Numbered from the stretch's first letter, positions 23,715 through 32,817 are shown. The stretch: DNA of 43,674 bases from Amycolatopsis nivea (GCF_004522235.1 NZ_SDLT01000042.1:1-43674); one strand, 5' to 3'. Numbers and translations are program-made. Notes: generated by a model from the letters alone, not told the origin.

Positions 23715-24938
23715 ATGAGCACCGAGACCGTTCTCGTCGTGGGCAGCGGGCAAAGCGGCTTCCAGGCCGCGGCGTCCTTGCGGGACAAGGGGTTCGCCGG
23801 CCGCGTGGTTCTGATCGGGGACGAGCCGGGGGTGCCGTATCAGCGGCCGCCGCTGTCGAAGGCGTACCTGGCGGGCAGCGCGGGCGTCGAGCAGCTGGTG
23901 CTGCGACCGGAGGACTACTTCGCCGAGAAAGACATCGAGCTGGTCCGCGGCCGGGTCGCCGCGATCGACCGGGACGCGGCGAAAGTGCGGCTCGAGGACG
24001 GTACGGAGCTGGGTTACGACCATTTGGTGCTGGCCACCGGCGCGCGCAACCGTGCGCTGCCGGTGCCCGGCGCCGACCTCGACGGCGTGCTGATGCTGCG
24101 CACCCGCGAGGACGCCGACCGGCTGCGGGCTTCGCTGGACGCGGCGGGCGAGGTCGTGGTGATCGGCGGCGGGTTCATCGGGCTGGAGTTCGCCTCGCAC
24201 GCCGGCCGTCCGGTCACCGTGGTGGAGGCGCAGGACCGGCTGCTGGCGCGGGTCGCGTCGCCGGAGATCTCGGAATTCTTCGCCGAACACCACCGGGCGG
24301 CTGGGCACACGCTGTTGCTGGGCGTCGGGGTCACTGCGCTGCACGGGTCCGGCCACGTGGAGTCGGTTGAGCTGTCCGACGGACGACGGTTGCCTGCGGA
24401 CCTCGTGGTCGTCGCGGTCGGCGTGCTGCCGGAGACGACGTTGGCCGAGGCGGCCGGGCTCGAGGTGCGCAACGGCGTGGTCGTGGACGAGCACCTGCGC
24501 ACCGAGGACCCGAAGATCTTCGCGATCGGCGACTGCGCGTGCTTCCCGTGCGTCCAGGCCGGTGCCGCGACCCGGTTGGAATCCGTGCAGAACGCCGTTG
24601 ACCAGGCCCGTTCGGTGGCCGCGGCGATCGCCGGGGAACCCGCGCGCTACGACAGCCTGCCGTGGTTCTGGACCGACCAGACCGGCGCGAAACTGCAGAT
24701 CGCGGGCATCCTCGACGCCGCGGACCGGACCGTGGTCACCGGTGACCGGACGGCCGGGAAGTTCTCCGTGCTGTCCTTCCGCGACGACGTGCTGATCGCC
24801 GTCGAATCGGTCAACCGCGCGCCGGACCACATCGCCGCGCGCCGGCTTTTCGCAGCGGAACCGCATCCGGCGTACGCGGATCTGGAAGCCAGTTCGTTTG
24901 ATCTGAAAGCACACCTGAAGTCGCGCACCGCGGCTTGA
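23715..24938 (+). CDS. FAD-dependent ferredoxin/rubredoxin reductase-type oxidoreductase
   Basis: The 407-residue flavoprotein has an FAD-binding GSGQSGFQAAASLR (about 10-23), the loop YQRPPLSKAYL and a NAD-binding motif VVIGGGFIGLEFA. The second FAD motif contains IFAIGDCACFP, and the family's usual C-terminal domain follows. It probably passes electrons from NADH to a ferredoxin or rubredoxin that serves an oxygenase; no ferredoxin or P450 gene lies in the window. The ATG at 23715 follows GGGAGGAG. The hydroxybenzoate hydroxylase gene follows after 12 bp, so the two are probably cotranscribed, although that enzyme needs no separate reductase. Confidence 0.88.
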   Translation: MSTETVLVVGSGQSGFQAAASLRDKGFAGRVVLIGDEPGVPYQRPPLSKAYLAGSAGVEQLVLRPEDYFAEKDIELVRGRVAAIDRDAAKVRLEDGTELGYDHLVLATGARNRALPVPGADLDGVLMLRTREDADRLRASLDAAGEVVVIGGGFIGLEFASHAGRPVTVVEAQDRLLARVASPEISEFFAEHHRAAGHTLLLGVGVTALHGSGHVESVELSDGRRLPADLVVVAVGVLPETTLAEAAGLEVRNGVVVDEHLRTEDPKIFAIGDCACFPCVQAGAATRLESVQNAVDQARSVAAAIAGEPARYDSLPWFWTDQTGAKLQIAGILDAADRTVVTGDRTAGKFSVLSFRDDVLIAVESVNRAPDHIAARRLFAAEPHPAYADLEASSFDLKAHLKSRTAA

Positions 24939-24950
24939 TCGGAGGTTCCG

Positions 24951-26123
24951 TTGCGCACGCAGGTCGCCGTGATCGGTGCCGGCCCGGCCGGGTTGCTGCT
25001 GTCGTATTTGCTGCACCAGGCGGGTGTCGAGGCTGTCGTGCTCGAAGCCCGCGACCGCGAGTACGTGCGGCAACGCGTGCGCGCCGGCGTCTGCGAACAA
25101 CCGACGGTCGACTTGCTCACCGAGATCGGCCTCGGCGGTCGATTGGCCGCGGAAGGCTTGCCGCACGAGGGTTTCTCGCTTCGGTTCGACGGTGCCGATC
25201 ACCGCATCGCACTCACCGAGCTGACCGGCAAGGCGATCACGGTGTACGGGCAGCAGGAGATCGTGAAGGACCTCGTCGACGCGCACGAGGCCGCGGATCT
25301 GCCGCTGCACTTTGAGGTTTCCGAGGTTTCACTGTCCTCAGTGGACACTTCGCGTCCCGTTGTGCAGTACCGGGATTCCTCTGGTTCCTGGCAAACCCTG
25401 GAATGCGACGCCGTAGCAGGTTGCGACGGTTTCCACGGCGTGTCCCGTCCGTCCATTCCGGACGGTGTGCTGACTACTTTTGAGCGGGAGTATCCCTTCG
25501 CTTGGCTGGGCGTGCTGGCGCGGACGCCGCCGTCGCACGAGGAGCTGATCTACACCCATCATCCGCGGGGATTTGCCTTGCACAGCATGCGCTCCCCGGA
25601 CGTCACGCGGCTGTACCTTCAGGTCGAACCGGGGGAGAACCTGGCGGCCTGGTCGGATGACCGGATCTGGACGGAACTGTCGACGCGCCTGGCGGTCGAT
25701 GGTGAGTTCACCCTGCAGGAGGGGCCGATCCTGGACAAGGGCATCACGCCGATGCGGAGCTTCGTAGCCGAGCCAATGCGCCATGGCCGGTTGTTCCTGG
25801 CTGGCGACGCGGCGCACATCGTGCCGCCGACCGGGGCTAAGGGGATGAACCTGGCAGTCGCGGATGTGGTGGTGCTGTCGCGGGCTTTGGTGGCTTTGCT
25901 GCAAGGGGATTCGTCGCTGGCGGAGTCCTATTCGGACACTTGCCTGCGAAGGGTGTGGCGGGCGGAGCACTTCTCGTGGTTCATGACAACGATGCTGCAC
26001 GTGGACCCGGGGGCGGACGCGTTTGCTCGGAAGTTGCAGCTGTCGCAGCTGCGGTATACGGCTTCGTCTAGGGCGGCGGCTACTAGTTTGGCGGAGAATT
26101 ACGTGGGGTTGCCGTTCGCCTGA
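24951..26123 (+). CDS. pobA: 4-hydroxybenzoate 3-monooxygenase
   Basis: The 390-residue flavoprotein hydroxylates 4-hydroxybenzoate to protocatechuate with NAD(P)H and oxygen, feeding the beta-ketoadipate pathway. It shows the FAD GxGxxG motif (VIGAGPAGLLLSYLL), RQRVRAGVCEQ near residue 40, the DG motif (AVAGCDGFHGVSR) and the second FAD motif LFLAGDAAHIVPPTGAKGMN. The length matches PobA (about 390-395). The TTG at 24951 is the start, with GGAGG (24941-24945) upstream. No pcaGH genes or PobR regulator are visible nearby, so the rest of the pathway lies elsewhere. Confidence 0.9.
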   Translation: MRTQVAVIGAGPAGLLLSYLLHQAGVEAVVLEARDREYVRQRVRAGVCEQPTVDLLTEIGLGGRLAAEGLPHEGFSLRFDGADHRIALTELTGKAITVYGQQEIVKDLVDAHEAADLPLHFEVSEVSLSSVDTSRPVVQYRDSSGSWQTLECDAVAGCDGFHGVSRPSIPDGVLTTFEREYPFAWLGVLARTPPSHEELIYTHHPRGFALHSMRSPDVTRLYLQVEPGENLAAWSDDRIWTELSTRLAVDGEFTLQEGPILDKGITPMRSFVAEPMRHGRLFLAGDAAHIVPPTGAKGMNLAVADVVVLSRALVALLQGDSSLAESYSDTCLRRVWRAEHFSWFMTTMLHVDPGADAFARKLQLSQLRYTASSRAAATSLAENYVGLPFA

Positions 26124-26153
26124 GGGCGCTACAGACGGCTACTTGCTCACTTA

Positions 26154-26193
26154 CATGCTCACTTGGATCGAATCTGAGCATGTGGTGAGCATG
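26154..26193. repeat. Inverted repeat after pobA
   Basis: CATGCTCAC (26154-26162) mirrors GTGAGCATG (26185-26193), with GCTCACTT and GAGCATG repeated once more nearby. It begins 31 bp past the pobA stop. It may be a weak terminator or part of the regulatory region of the next gene. Confidence 0.4.
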
Positions 26194-26253
26194 CCGCGGG
26201 CCATGCCTGAGTTGCGCGCTGTCGCGGCCGGTCGACGACAAGTCTTGCGGCTC

Positions 26254-26308
26254 GTCAACCTGGTCAACCAAAGGTTGACGCACCCCGATCGTCAACCTAC
26301 AGTTGACG
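26254..26308 (+). promoter_or_regulatory. Leaderless promoter with twin GTCAAC/GTTGAC operators
   Basis: TTGACG (26275-26280), a 17-bp spacer and TACAGT (26298-26303) form a near-consensus promoter that would start at about the ATG at 26311. GTCAACC-AAA-GGTTGAC (26263-26279) overlaps the -35, and CGTCAAC-CTACA-GTTGACG (26290-26308) overlaps the -10. A third half-site, GTCAACC, is at 26254-26260. The palindrome centres are 28 bp apart. Binding would block the promoter, and self-repression by the HTH protein encoded next is the simplest reading. Confidence 0.65.
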
Positions 26309-26310
26309 CC

Positions 26311-27033
26311 ATGACCGACTCAGTGAAGCTCGACGACCTCATCAGCGCCATCAAGGCCAACAACGAAAAAGACGCCCTCGCCCAGCTCACCGACGCCGTC
26401 TACGTCGGCCAGCATCTCGGCGACGTCGCTGACCACCTCATCGGCCACTTCGTCGACCAAGCTCGCCGTAGCGGGGCGTCTTGGACCGACATCGGGGCCA
26501 GTATGGGCGTGACCAAACAAGCCGCCCAGAAGAGATTCGTTCCGAAGAGCGACGATTCAGCCGGCGGAATACAACGGATGTTCGGCCGCTACACCGACCG
26601 CGCGCGGCACGTGGTCGTCGCGGCTCAGCAGGCGGCCATCGACAACAAGAGCCCCGAGATCGACACCGTGCACCTTCTGCTCGGCCTGCTTTCCGAACCC
26701 GACGCATTGGCGGCGGGAGCGATTGTCGCGCAGGGGATAACCCTCGATGCAGTCAGGGAAGCCGCCGAGGCGAGGCTGCCGGAGCCGGTCGACGGGGCTC
26801 CCGAGAAGGTGCCGTTCGCGGCTGCGGGCAAGAAAACTCTCGAACTCACTCTGCGCGAGGGGCTGCGGCTCGGGCACAACTACATCGGCACCGAGCACAT
26901 TCTCCTTGCCTTGCTGGAACAGGGCGAGGGCGCGGGTTACGAAGTCCTTGCCGCACTGGGGGTCGACAAGGAAAAGGCCGAAACGAAGATCAAGGAATTC
27001 CTCGCGGAAATTCTCAGCACCATGCAGAAATGA
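26311..27033 (+). CDS. HTH plus Clp N-terminal domain protein
   Basis: The 240-residue protein has an N-terminal helical region with a helix-turn-helix (ASWTDIGASMGVTKQAAQKR, 56-75) and a C-terminal pair of Clp N (ClpA/ClpC substrate-adaptor) repeats. The repeats read IDTVHLLLGLLSEPDALAAG (about 117-136) and IGTEHILLALLEQGEGAGYE. There is no AAA+ ATPase module. ClpC N-domains bind phosphoarginine or adaptor proteins, so this may be a regulator that senses protein damage. That role is inference. The ATG at 26311 appears to be the transcription start itself. It is monocistronic, with a terminator 7 bp after the stop. Confidence 0.82.
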   Translation: MTDSVKLDDLISAIKANNEKDALAQLTDAVYVGQHLGDVADHLIGHFVDQARRSGASWTDIGASMGVTKQAAQKRFVPKSDDSAGGIQRMFGRYTDRARHVVVAAQQAAIDNKSPEIDTVHLLLGLLSEPDALAAGAIVAQGITLDAVREAAEARLPEPVDGAPEKVPFAAAGKKTLELTLREGLRLGHNYIGTEHILLALLEQGEGAGYEVLAALGVDKEKAETKIKEFLAEILSTMQK

Positions 27034-27040
27034 CAAAAGA

Positions 27041-27071
27041 AGGGCTCTCCCCGAATACCGGGGAGAGCCCT
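27041..27071. terminator. Bidirectional terminator between the Clp-N gene and gnd
   Basis: AGGGCTCTCCCCG pairs perfectly with CGGGGAGAGCCCT over the loop AATAC. On the minus strand it is followed by TCTTTTG, so it serves gnd best. Confidence 0.88.
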
Positions 27072-27088
27072 TCCACAGCACCAAAAAA

Positions 27089-28525
27089 TCAGGCTTCGAC
27101 CTCAGACTGGTCCCCGGCCCACAGCGTGTGGAACGAACCGGGACGGTCCACCCGCCGATAGGTGTGCGCGCCGAAGAAGTCGCGCTGCCCCTGCACCAGC
27201 GCGGCCGGCAGCCGGTCCGCGCGGAGGCCGTCGTAGTACGCCAGTGCGGTCGAGAAGCCGGGCGTCGGGATGCCCAGGCGGACCGCCGTCGAGATGACCG
27301 AGCGCCACGAGTCCTGCGCGTTCTCGACCGCCGCACGGAAACCGCCGGAGGTGAGCAGCGTCGGGAGGCCCGGCTCCGCGGCGTAGGCGGACGTGATGTC
27401 GTTCAGGAACTTCGCCCGGATGATGCAGCCGCCGCGCCAGATCGACGCGACGCGGCCCAGGTCGATGTCCCAGCCGTACTCCGCGGCGCCTGCCTGGATC
27501 TGGTTGAAGCCCTGTGCGTACGCGACCACCTTCGACGCGTACAGCGCCTGCTCGACGTCGTCCGCGAAGGTCTCCAGCGCCGACCCAGTGAGCGGCGTGC
27601 GCTTCGGGCCGCCCAGGCCGCGTGCGGCCGAGCGCAATCCCGTCGACCCGGACAGCGACCGCGCGAACACGGCTTCCGCGATGCCGCTGATCGGCACGCC
27701 GAGGTCGAGCCCGATCTGCACGGTCCAGCGGCCGGTGCCCTTCTGCTCCGCCGCGTCCTCGACCACGTCGACGAACGGCTTGCCGGACGCGCCGTCGACG
27801 TGCTTGAGCACCTGGGCGGTGATCTCGATCAAGTACGAGTCGAGCCGCCCGGTGTTCCAGGTGCCGAACACGTCGGCGATCTCCGCCGGGGAGTAGCCCG
27901 CCGCGCCGCGCAGCAGGTCGAACGACTCGGCGATCAGCTGCATGTCGGCGTACTCGATGCCGTTGTGCACCATTTTGACGAAGTGCCCGGCGCCGTCCGC
28001 GCCGACGTGCGTGCAGCACGGTTCGCCGTCGACCTTCGCCGAGATGTCCTCGAACAGCGGGCCGAGCGACTCGTAGGACTCCTTCGACCCGCCGGGCATG
28101 ATGCTCGGCCCGTGCAGCGCGCCTTCCTCGCCGCCGGACACGCCGGTGCCGACGAAGTGCAGGCCGCGTTCGCGCAGCGCCTGCTCGCGGCGGCGGGTGT
28201 CCGCGAAGTGCGCGTTGCCCGCGTCCACGATCACGTCGCCCGGCTCCAGCAGCGGCGCGAACTCCTCGATGACGGCGTCGGTCGGGCCGCCCGCCTTCAC
28301 CATGATCACGATCTGCCGCGGCCGCTCCAGCGCGTCGACGAACTCCTGCGCGGAGTACGCCGGGATGAAGTCGCCTTCGTCGCCGAACTGCTCGACGAGC
28401 GAGCGGGTGCGCTCCTCGGAGCGGTTGTGCAGGGCGACCGTGTGCCCGTGCCGGGCCAGGTTCCGCGCCAGGTTGCGGCCCATGACCGCGAGGCCGGTGA
28501 CCCCGATGCTCGCCTTCTTGCTCAT
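27089..28525 (-). CDS. gnd: 6-phosphogluconate dehydrogenase (decarboxylating)
   Basis: The 478-residue enzyme converts 6-phosphogluconate to ribulose 5-phosphate, CO2 and NADPH in the oxidative pentose phosphate pathway. The N-terminal Rossmann motif reads IGVTGLAVMGRNLARNLA with the NADP-type HNRS. GTGVSGGEEGALHGPSIMPG is the substrate and catalytic segment. HFVKMVHNGIEYADMQLIAE contains the catalytic Lys and His-Asn, and the C-terminus retains the usual helical tail. The length fits the long homodimeric form. The ATG at 28525 follows GGAAAGG. Cytoplasmic. Confidence 0.96.
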   Translation of the reverse strand: MSKKASIGVTGLAVMGRNLARNLARHGHTVALHNRSEERTRSLVEQFGDEGDFIPAYSAQEFVDALERPRQIVIMVKAGGPTDAVIEEFAPLLEPGDVIVDAGNAHFADTRRREQALRERGLHFVGTGVSGGEEGALHGPSIMPGGSKESYESLGPLFEDISAKVDGEPCCTHVGADGAGHFVKMVHNGIEYADMQLIAESFDLLRGAAGYSPAEIADVFGTWNTGRLDSYLIEITAQVLKHVDGASGKPFVDVVEDAAEQKGTGRWTVQIGLDLGVPISGIAEAVFARSLSGSTGLRSAARGLGGPKRTPLTGSALETFADDVEQALYASKVVAYAQGFNQIQAGAAEYGWDIDLGRVASIWRGGCIIRAKFLNDITSAYAAEPGLPTLLTSGGFRAAVENAQDSWRSVISTAVRLGIPTPGFSTALAYYDGLRADRLPAALVQGQRDFFGAHTYRRVDRPGSFHTLWAGDQSEVEA

Positions 28526-28581
28526 CCGAAACCTTTCCGAAAACCTCTGCCGGATTCCGAGCCTAGCCACAAAACCGGTGC

Positions 28582-29499
28582 TCACGAGAAGCAGCGGATC
28601 GGGCCCCCGTTCCAGGCCAGCATGTCCTTCAGCGGAGCCACCAGATCGAGTGGCGCACCCCACCCTTCGCCGTCGAGTTCGGCGTACGCCCGGTGCAGGT
28701 TCCCGGCGAGCCGCTCCTGCTCGGTCAGCTCGGCGAACCGGCCGAGGTCGGTCGCCTTCGCCTGTTCCAGCGGGGAGCGCCCGGCCGCCTTGCCGGTTTC
28801 CGCCGCGCGCTGGACGAACTCCAGGTAGTCGTCGACCGCGTCCACCGTTTCGAGCCCGCACACCGGGCCGTGACCGGGGAGGATGACCGCCGGATCGAGT
28901 TCGCGGATCACGTTCAGCGCGGCCCGCCAGCCCGCCACCGAGCCCATCAGCGCGAACGGGCTGCCGCCGTTGAACACCAGGTCGCCCGCGTACAGCAGCC
29001 GCTGTTCGGGCAGCCAGACCAGGACGTCGTTGGTGGTGTGCGCGGCGTGGCCAGGGTGGATGAGGTCGATCCGGGTCTGCCCGGCGTAGAGCGTGACGGT
29101 GTCGTCGAAGACCAGGTCGGGCACGCGCAGTTCGAGCTTGCCCCAGTCGCTGTCGGTGAAGACGCCCTCGTACCGCTGGATCCCGTCGGCCAGCAGCGTC
29201 TCGCGGGTCTTGCGGTGGCCGACGACGGTGGCGCCGCCGACCAGATAGTTGCCGTTGGTGTGGTCGCCGTGGTGATGGGTGTTGACGAGCGTCGTGACCG
29301 GGCCGACGGTGTCGCCGACGGCCGAGAGCAGGGCCCGCGTACGTCGTTCGGTCGCGCATGTGTCGATAAGCACAGCGTGCCCGTCGGCGTCGACGAAGCC
29401 GCAATTGTTGATGAACCAGGAACCGTCGGGCTGGACGTAGCCGAACGCGCCGTCTGCCAGCTGTTTGACGCTCGCCGCGCCGGGGGATCGATCGATCAC
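28582..29499 (-). CDS. Metallo-beta-lactamase-fold hydrolase
   Basis: The 305-residue protein has the metal motif NTHHHGDHTNGNY (His75, His77, Asp79, His80), HPGHAAHTTNDVLVWLP, the bridging Asp in LLYAGDLVFNGGSP and a late VILPGHGPV. It is thus a complete binuclear metal site of the MBL superfamily. The long C-terminal helical extension (ATDLGRFAELTEQERLAGN) resembles quinoprotein-relay or SoxH-like hydrolases. The substrate is not predictable. No signal peptide, so cytoplasmic. GTG start at 29499. gnd follows on the same strand after 56 bp, so cotranscription with gnd is possible. Confidence 0.82.
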   Translation of the reverse strand: MIDRSPGAASVKQLADGAFGYVQPDGSWFINNCGFVDADGHAVLIDTCATERRTRALLSAVGDTVGPVTTLVNTHHHGDHTNGNYLVGGATVVGHRKTRETLLADGIQRYEGVFTDSDWGKLELRVPDLVFDDTVTLYAGQTRIDLIHPGHAAHTTNDVLVWLPEQRLLYAGDLVFNGGSPFALMGSVAGWRAALNVIRELDPAVILPGHGPVCGLETVDAVDDYLEFVQRAAETGKAAGRSPLEQAKATDLGRFAELTEQERLAGNLHRAYAELDGEGWGAPLDLVAPLKDMLAWNGGPIRCFS

Positions 29500-29782
29500 G
29501 CCGACACTATGCCGTCCCGGCCGCTGGCGCGGGGAGTCCGCGGCTCAGCTGTGCCCGGAAGTCTCCTCTTAGTCCGAATGGAGTAGCGGGGATGTCCGGG
29601 GCGTCGGGAATCCACTGCTCCGGCAGGGTGACATGCCGGGTGACTGGCGTTCTCGCGCATTTCCTGAAACGCTGCCGGGTGTCATCATCGAACTCCGTTG
29701 GGTCGCAGTGGCCTGGGTGGTTCGTAGTTCGCGGTCCGGCGGAGAGCCCGTCGGCAGTAGTGGTTCAGGAGAGCAAGGGGAG

Positions 29783-30637
29783 ATGGCGAGCACCGTCACC
29801 TCGCGCCGCAAGCAGCTCGGCAATGAGCTCAGGCATGCTCGAAACGCCGCGAAGATGACGCAGCAGCAAGTCGCCGAGGTACTCGGCTGCACCCAGGGCA
29901 AGGTCAACAAGATCGAGTCCGGTGCGGTGGGGGTCAAGCTCGGAGATGTGCGGACCATGCTGAACGCGTTCGGGATCAACGGCGAAGAGGCCGACACTCT
30001 GATGAACCTGGCCCGGGCCGCGGCCGGGCAGCGCGGCCATTGGTCGGGCTACCGGTCGGTGGTGCCGCACTGGTTCCGCACCTTCACCGACCTCGAGCCG
30101 GCCGCCGCGGAGATCCTTACCTGGCACGGCGAGCGCGTGCCGGGGCCGCTGCAGTCCGAGCACTACATGCTCAAGCAGTTCACCGAGGCGGGAGCCACCG
30201 ACGTCACGTCGCTGGTGCGCAACCGGCTGGACCGCAAGGCGGTGTTCGACCAGCAGCAGCCGCCGTACTACCGGTTCATCATCAGCGAGGGCGCGCTGCG
30301 CCGCGCACCCGGCGGGTTCGCGCCCGCGGTGATGCTGGACCAGGTGGAGCACCTGCTCGCGCTCGACCGGCACCCGCGCGTCTACGTGCACGTGCTGCCC
30401 TTCAGCGCGAAGCTCGCCGCGGTGCCCAACGACTTCACGATCATGCGGTTCCCGGACCGCACCCGCGACTTCGTCTACATCGAACACTCCGCGGGCGGGC
30501 TGTACCTCGACGACGTGAAGGACTTCAACATCTTCGTGGACTCGTGGGACCGCCTGCGCGGCGCCGCCTTGGAGCGGGGCGAGACGCGGCAGTTCCTCAA
30601 GGAGCTGGCGGAAAGCTACCGTTCGCAGATGATGTGA
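29783..30637 (+). CDS. XRE-family regulator with a DUF5753 domain
   Basis: The 284-residue protein has an N-terminal Cro/CI-type helix-turn-helix (MTQQQVAEVLGCTQGKVNKI, about 25-44) and a DUF5753 domain from about 90 to the end (FTDLEPAAAEILTWHGERVP, VPGPLQSEHYM). This is the architecture of the many streptomycete and Amycolatopsis regulators that normally sit directly beside a DUF397 gene. Here the neighbour is a glycosyltransferase on the other strand, and the nearest DUF397 gene is 3.3 kb away. The ATG at 29783 has AAGGGGAG just upstream, a rather short spacing. The last 41 bp overlap the converging glycosyltransferase gene. Confidence 0.85.
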   Translation: MASTVTSRRKQLGNELRHARNAAKMTQQQVAEVLGCTQGKVNKIESGAVGVKLGDVRTMLNAFGINGEEADTLMNLARAAAGQRGHWSGYRSVVPHWFRTFTDLEPAAAEILTWHGERVPGPLQSEHYMLKQFTEAGATDVTSLVRNRLDRKAVFDQQQPPYYRFIISEGALRRAPGGFAPAVMLDQVEHLLALDRHPRVYVHVLPFSAKLAAVPNDFTIMRFPDRTRDFVYIEHSAGGLYLDDVKDFNIFVDSWDRLRGAALERGETRQFLKELAESYRSQMM

Positions 30638-31751
30638 CCAGTGCTTCGAGCACGGGCACGGTGGCTTCGGCGGCGGGCAGGGCGTTGATCTCCGCCTGTA
30701 CGCGGCGCGCGGCCTCGCGGTAACTGGGATCGGCGAGCAACTCCGCGGCGGCTTGGCGGATTTCGTCCGGAGTGGACGTTTCCGGGTCGAGCACGCGGCC
30801 GACGTGCAGCGCGGCGCAGCGCCGGCCGTTGCCGGGCTGGTCGGCACCCATCGGGAAGAGCAGCGACGGCAGACCGTGCGAGAGCGCGCCGATCACGCTG
30901 CCGGACCCGGCGTGCGAGATCATCAAATCGAGGCGCGGCAACAGTTCGGCCTGCGGGACGAACCGTTCCACCCGGACGTGCGCCGGTTGCGGTCCGAACT
31001 CGGCGGGGTCGATCTGGGTGCCGACGGTGGCGGTCACCTCCGCGTCCAACTGGCCCAACCCGGCGAGGGTGCGCTCGATGAGGTCGCCGGACTCGAGGTT
31101 GAAGTTGGTGCCGAGCGTGAAGTACACGTGCGGTTTCCCGGCGGGTTGCCGCGGTGCGACCGGATCTCCTTGGCGGAACGAGAAAGTACCGGGCGGCAGC
31201 GGCGAGCTGGGGTCTCGAAAGGACGGCGGGAGCGGCGAAAGCACCTGGCCGCGGGTCAGCATTTCGAGCTCCGGATCGTCCGGCAGACCGTGCGCCGCGC
31301 GAGCTTCAGCGAGCGGCTCGGCGAGGAGTTCCTTGCGCAGCAACGTTCCCGCGGCGAGCACCAGGACAGTGGCGCACGGCAGACCCAGCACCTCGGCGGC
31401 GATCGCGGCGGAGAAGTCCACTTCGTCCCGGACGATCAGGTCCGGTCGCCATTCCCGGGCCAGCTCCAGCAGCACCGGCACGTGTTTGCGGGTCGCGCGG
31501 CGGGCGAACAGTTCCCGGATTTCCCAGTCGTCGCGCGCCGGATCGACCGGCGGCATCGGCTGCCGCGTCGCCTCGGCTTCGCGTGGCTCGTTGACCGCGA
31601 AGGTCGTGAACCCGGCTTTGGCGAGCGCGGGCACGTGCGAACCGCCGCCCGCGACGGCTACGGTATGGCCGCGTGCGGCAAGCGCTCGCGCGACCGGCGC
31701 CATCGGATCGAAGTGGCCGCGACCGCCGACGAACGAGAAAAGAATGCGCAT
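30597..31751 (-). CDS. GT1/MGT-family glycosyltransferase
   Basis: The 384-residue protein opens with MRILFSFVGGRGHFDPMAPV and has the GT-B donor-binding signature MISHAGSGSVIGALSHGLPS, then LLFPMGADQPGNGRR. It belongs with macrolide- and UDP-type glycosyltransferases such as EryCIII or OleD relatives. It would transfer a nucleotide-activated sugar to a small acceptor, but no aglycone pathway or deoxysugar genes are in the window, so it may glycosylate foreign compounds. The converging overlap of 41 bp with the XRE gene means its message ends inside that gene. Confidence 0.85.
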   Translation of the reverse strand: MRILFSFVGGRGHFDPMAPVARALAARGHTVAVAGGGSHVPALAKAGFTTFAVNEPREAEATRQPMPPVDPARDDWEIRELFARRATRKHVPVLLELAREWRPDLIVRDEVDFSAAIAAEVLGLPCATVLVLAAGTLLRKELLAEPLAEARAAHGLPDDPELEMLTRGQVLSPLPPSFRDPSSPLPPGTFSFRQGDPVAPRQPAGKPHVYFTLGTNFNLESGDLIERTLAGLGQLDAEVTATVGTQIDPAEFGPQPAHVRVERFVPQAELLPRLDLMISHAGSGSVIGALSHGLPSLLFPMGADQPGNGRRCAALHVGRVLDPETSTPDEIRQAAAELLADPSYREAARRVQAEINALPAAEATVPVLEALVTSSANGSFPPAP

Positions 31752-31871
31752 CCATCCCAACCTAGTGGCCCGGATGTACCGGAGTCGTGGCATTTTCGGG
31801 CGGTTGCCGGGGGCGGCGGCGCGCGACCGCGGCGAGTGGGCACACTGGTACCCGCACGGAAGGGGAAGCTG

Positions 31872-32720
31872 ATGACTCAGGCACCGGATCCGGAAGCCCC
31901 GGAGGGCGTCGACCTCGATCGGCCGAACGCGGCGCGGATTTACGACTGGTTCCTCGGCGGCACCGCGAACTGGGCGATCGACCGCGAGTTCGGCGAACGG
32001 GCGGTCCAGACCTTTCCGATGATCAAGACCATCGCCAGGGCCGGCCGCGAGTTCCTCGGCCGCGGCGTGCGATACATGGCCGAACAGGGCATCGACCAGT
32101 TCCTCGACATCGGCTCCGGCGTGCCCACGGTCGGCAACGTGCACGAGATCGCCACCTCGGTGAACCCGAACGCGCGCTGTGTCTATGTCGACAACGAACC
32201 GGTGGCCGTCGCGCATTCGCAGATCCTGCTGGAACGCGACGGAGTCGCCGACCGGCACGCGGTGCTGCACGGCGACCTGCGCAACCCAGCCGACGTCTGG
32301 CCGCGCGCGCTCGACACCGGCGTCCTCGACCCGAAGCGCCCGATCGGCCTGATCATGGTCGGAGTGCTGTACTTCATCGGCCGCGACGAGCCCGCGCTGG
32401 AAATCGTGCAGAAGTACCTGTCGCTGCTGCCGTCCGGCTCGTACTTCCTGTCCTCGCACCTGACCGACGACGGCGTCCCGACGAACGACGGCGAACGCCG
32501 CGACGCGATCCACAAGCAGTACCAGCAGTCGAGTACCCCGTTCCACTACCGCTCGCGCGCGGAGTTCGGGGAGTTCTTCTCCGGGCTGGAACTGGTGGAG
32601 CCGGGCATCTCGTGGGTGTCGGCCTGGCACCCGGAAGCGGGCGATTCGAGCGCGGGCGACCGGATGTCGGACGACCCCTCGTTCAGCGGCGGGATTTGCG
32701 CGCTGGGCCGTAAGCCCTGA
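31872..32720 (+). CDS. DUF574-family SAM-dependent methyltransferase
   Basis: The 282-residue protein belongs to the actinobacterial DUF574 (Methyltransf_19) group. It opens with DLDRPNAARIYDWFLGGTAN, followed by the SAM-binding FLDIGSGVPTVGNVHEIA and CVYVDNEPVAVAHSQ. The family is greatly expanded in mycelial actinobacteria, often near XRE/DUF397 genes, and its substrate is unknown. The ATG at 31872 follows AGGGGAAG. It is divergent from the glycosyltransferase across 120 bp. The perfect palindrome at 32818 lies 98 bp past its stop. Confidence 0.85.
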   Translation: MTQAPDPEAPEGVDLDRPNAARIYDWFLGGTANWAIDREFGERAVQTFPMIKTIARAGREFLGRGVRYMAEQGIDQFLDIGSGVPTVGNVHEIATSVNPNARCVYVDNEPVAVAHSQILLERDGVADRHAVLHGDLRNPADVWPRALDTGVLDPKRPIGLIMVGVLYFIGRDEPALEIVQKYLSLLPSGSYFLSSHLTDDGVPTNDGERRDAIHKQYQQSSTPFHYRSRAEFGEFFSGLELVEPGISWVSAWHPEAGDSSAGDRMSDDPSFSGGICALGRKP

Positions 32721-32817
32721 CGCTGCCGTTCCGGCTCGCCGTGACCGTCCGGCGCTGACGACCCGTTGGGGTTTTCTTCAGTAGCGCGGTGTGCGCCAGC
32801 TCCGTCTCTCGCGTTAG

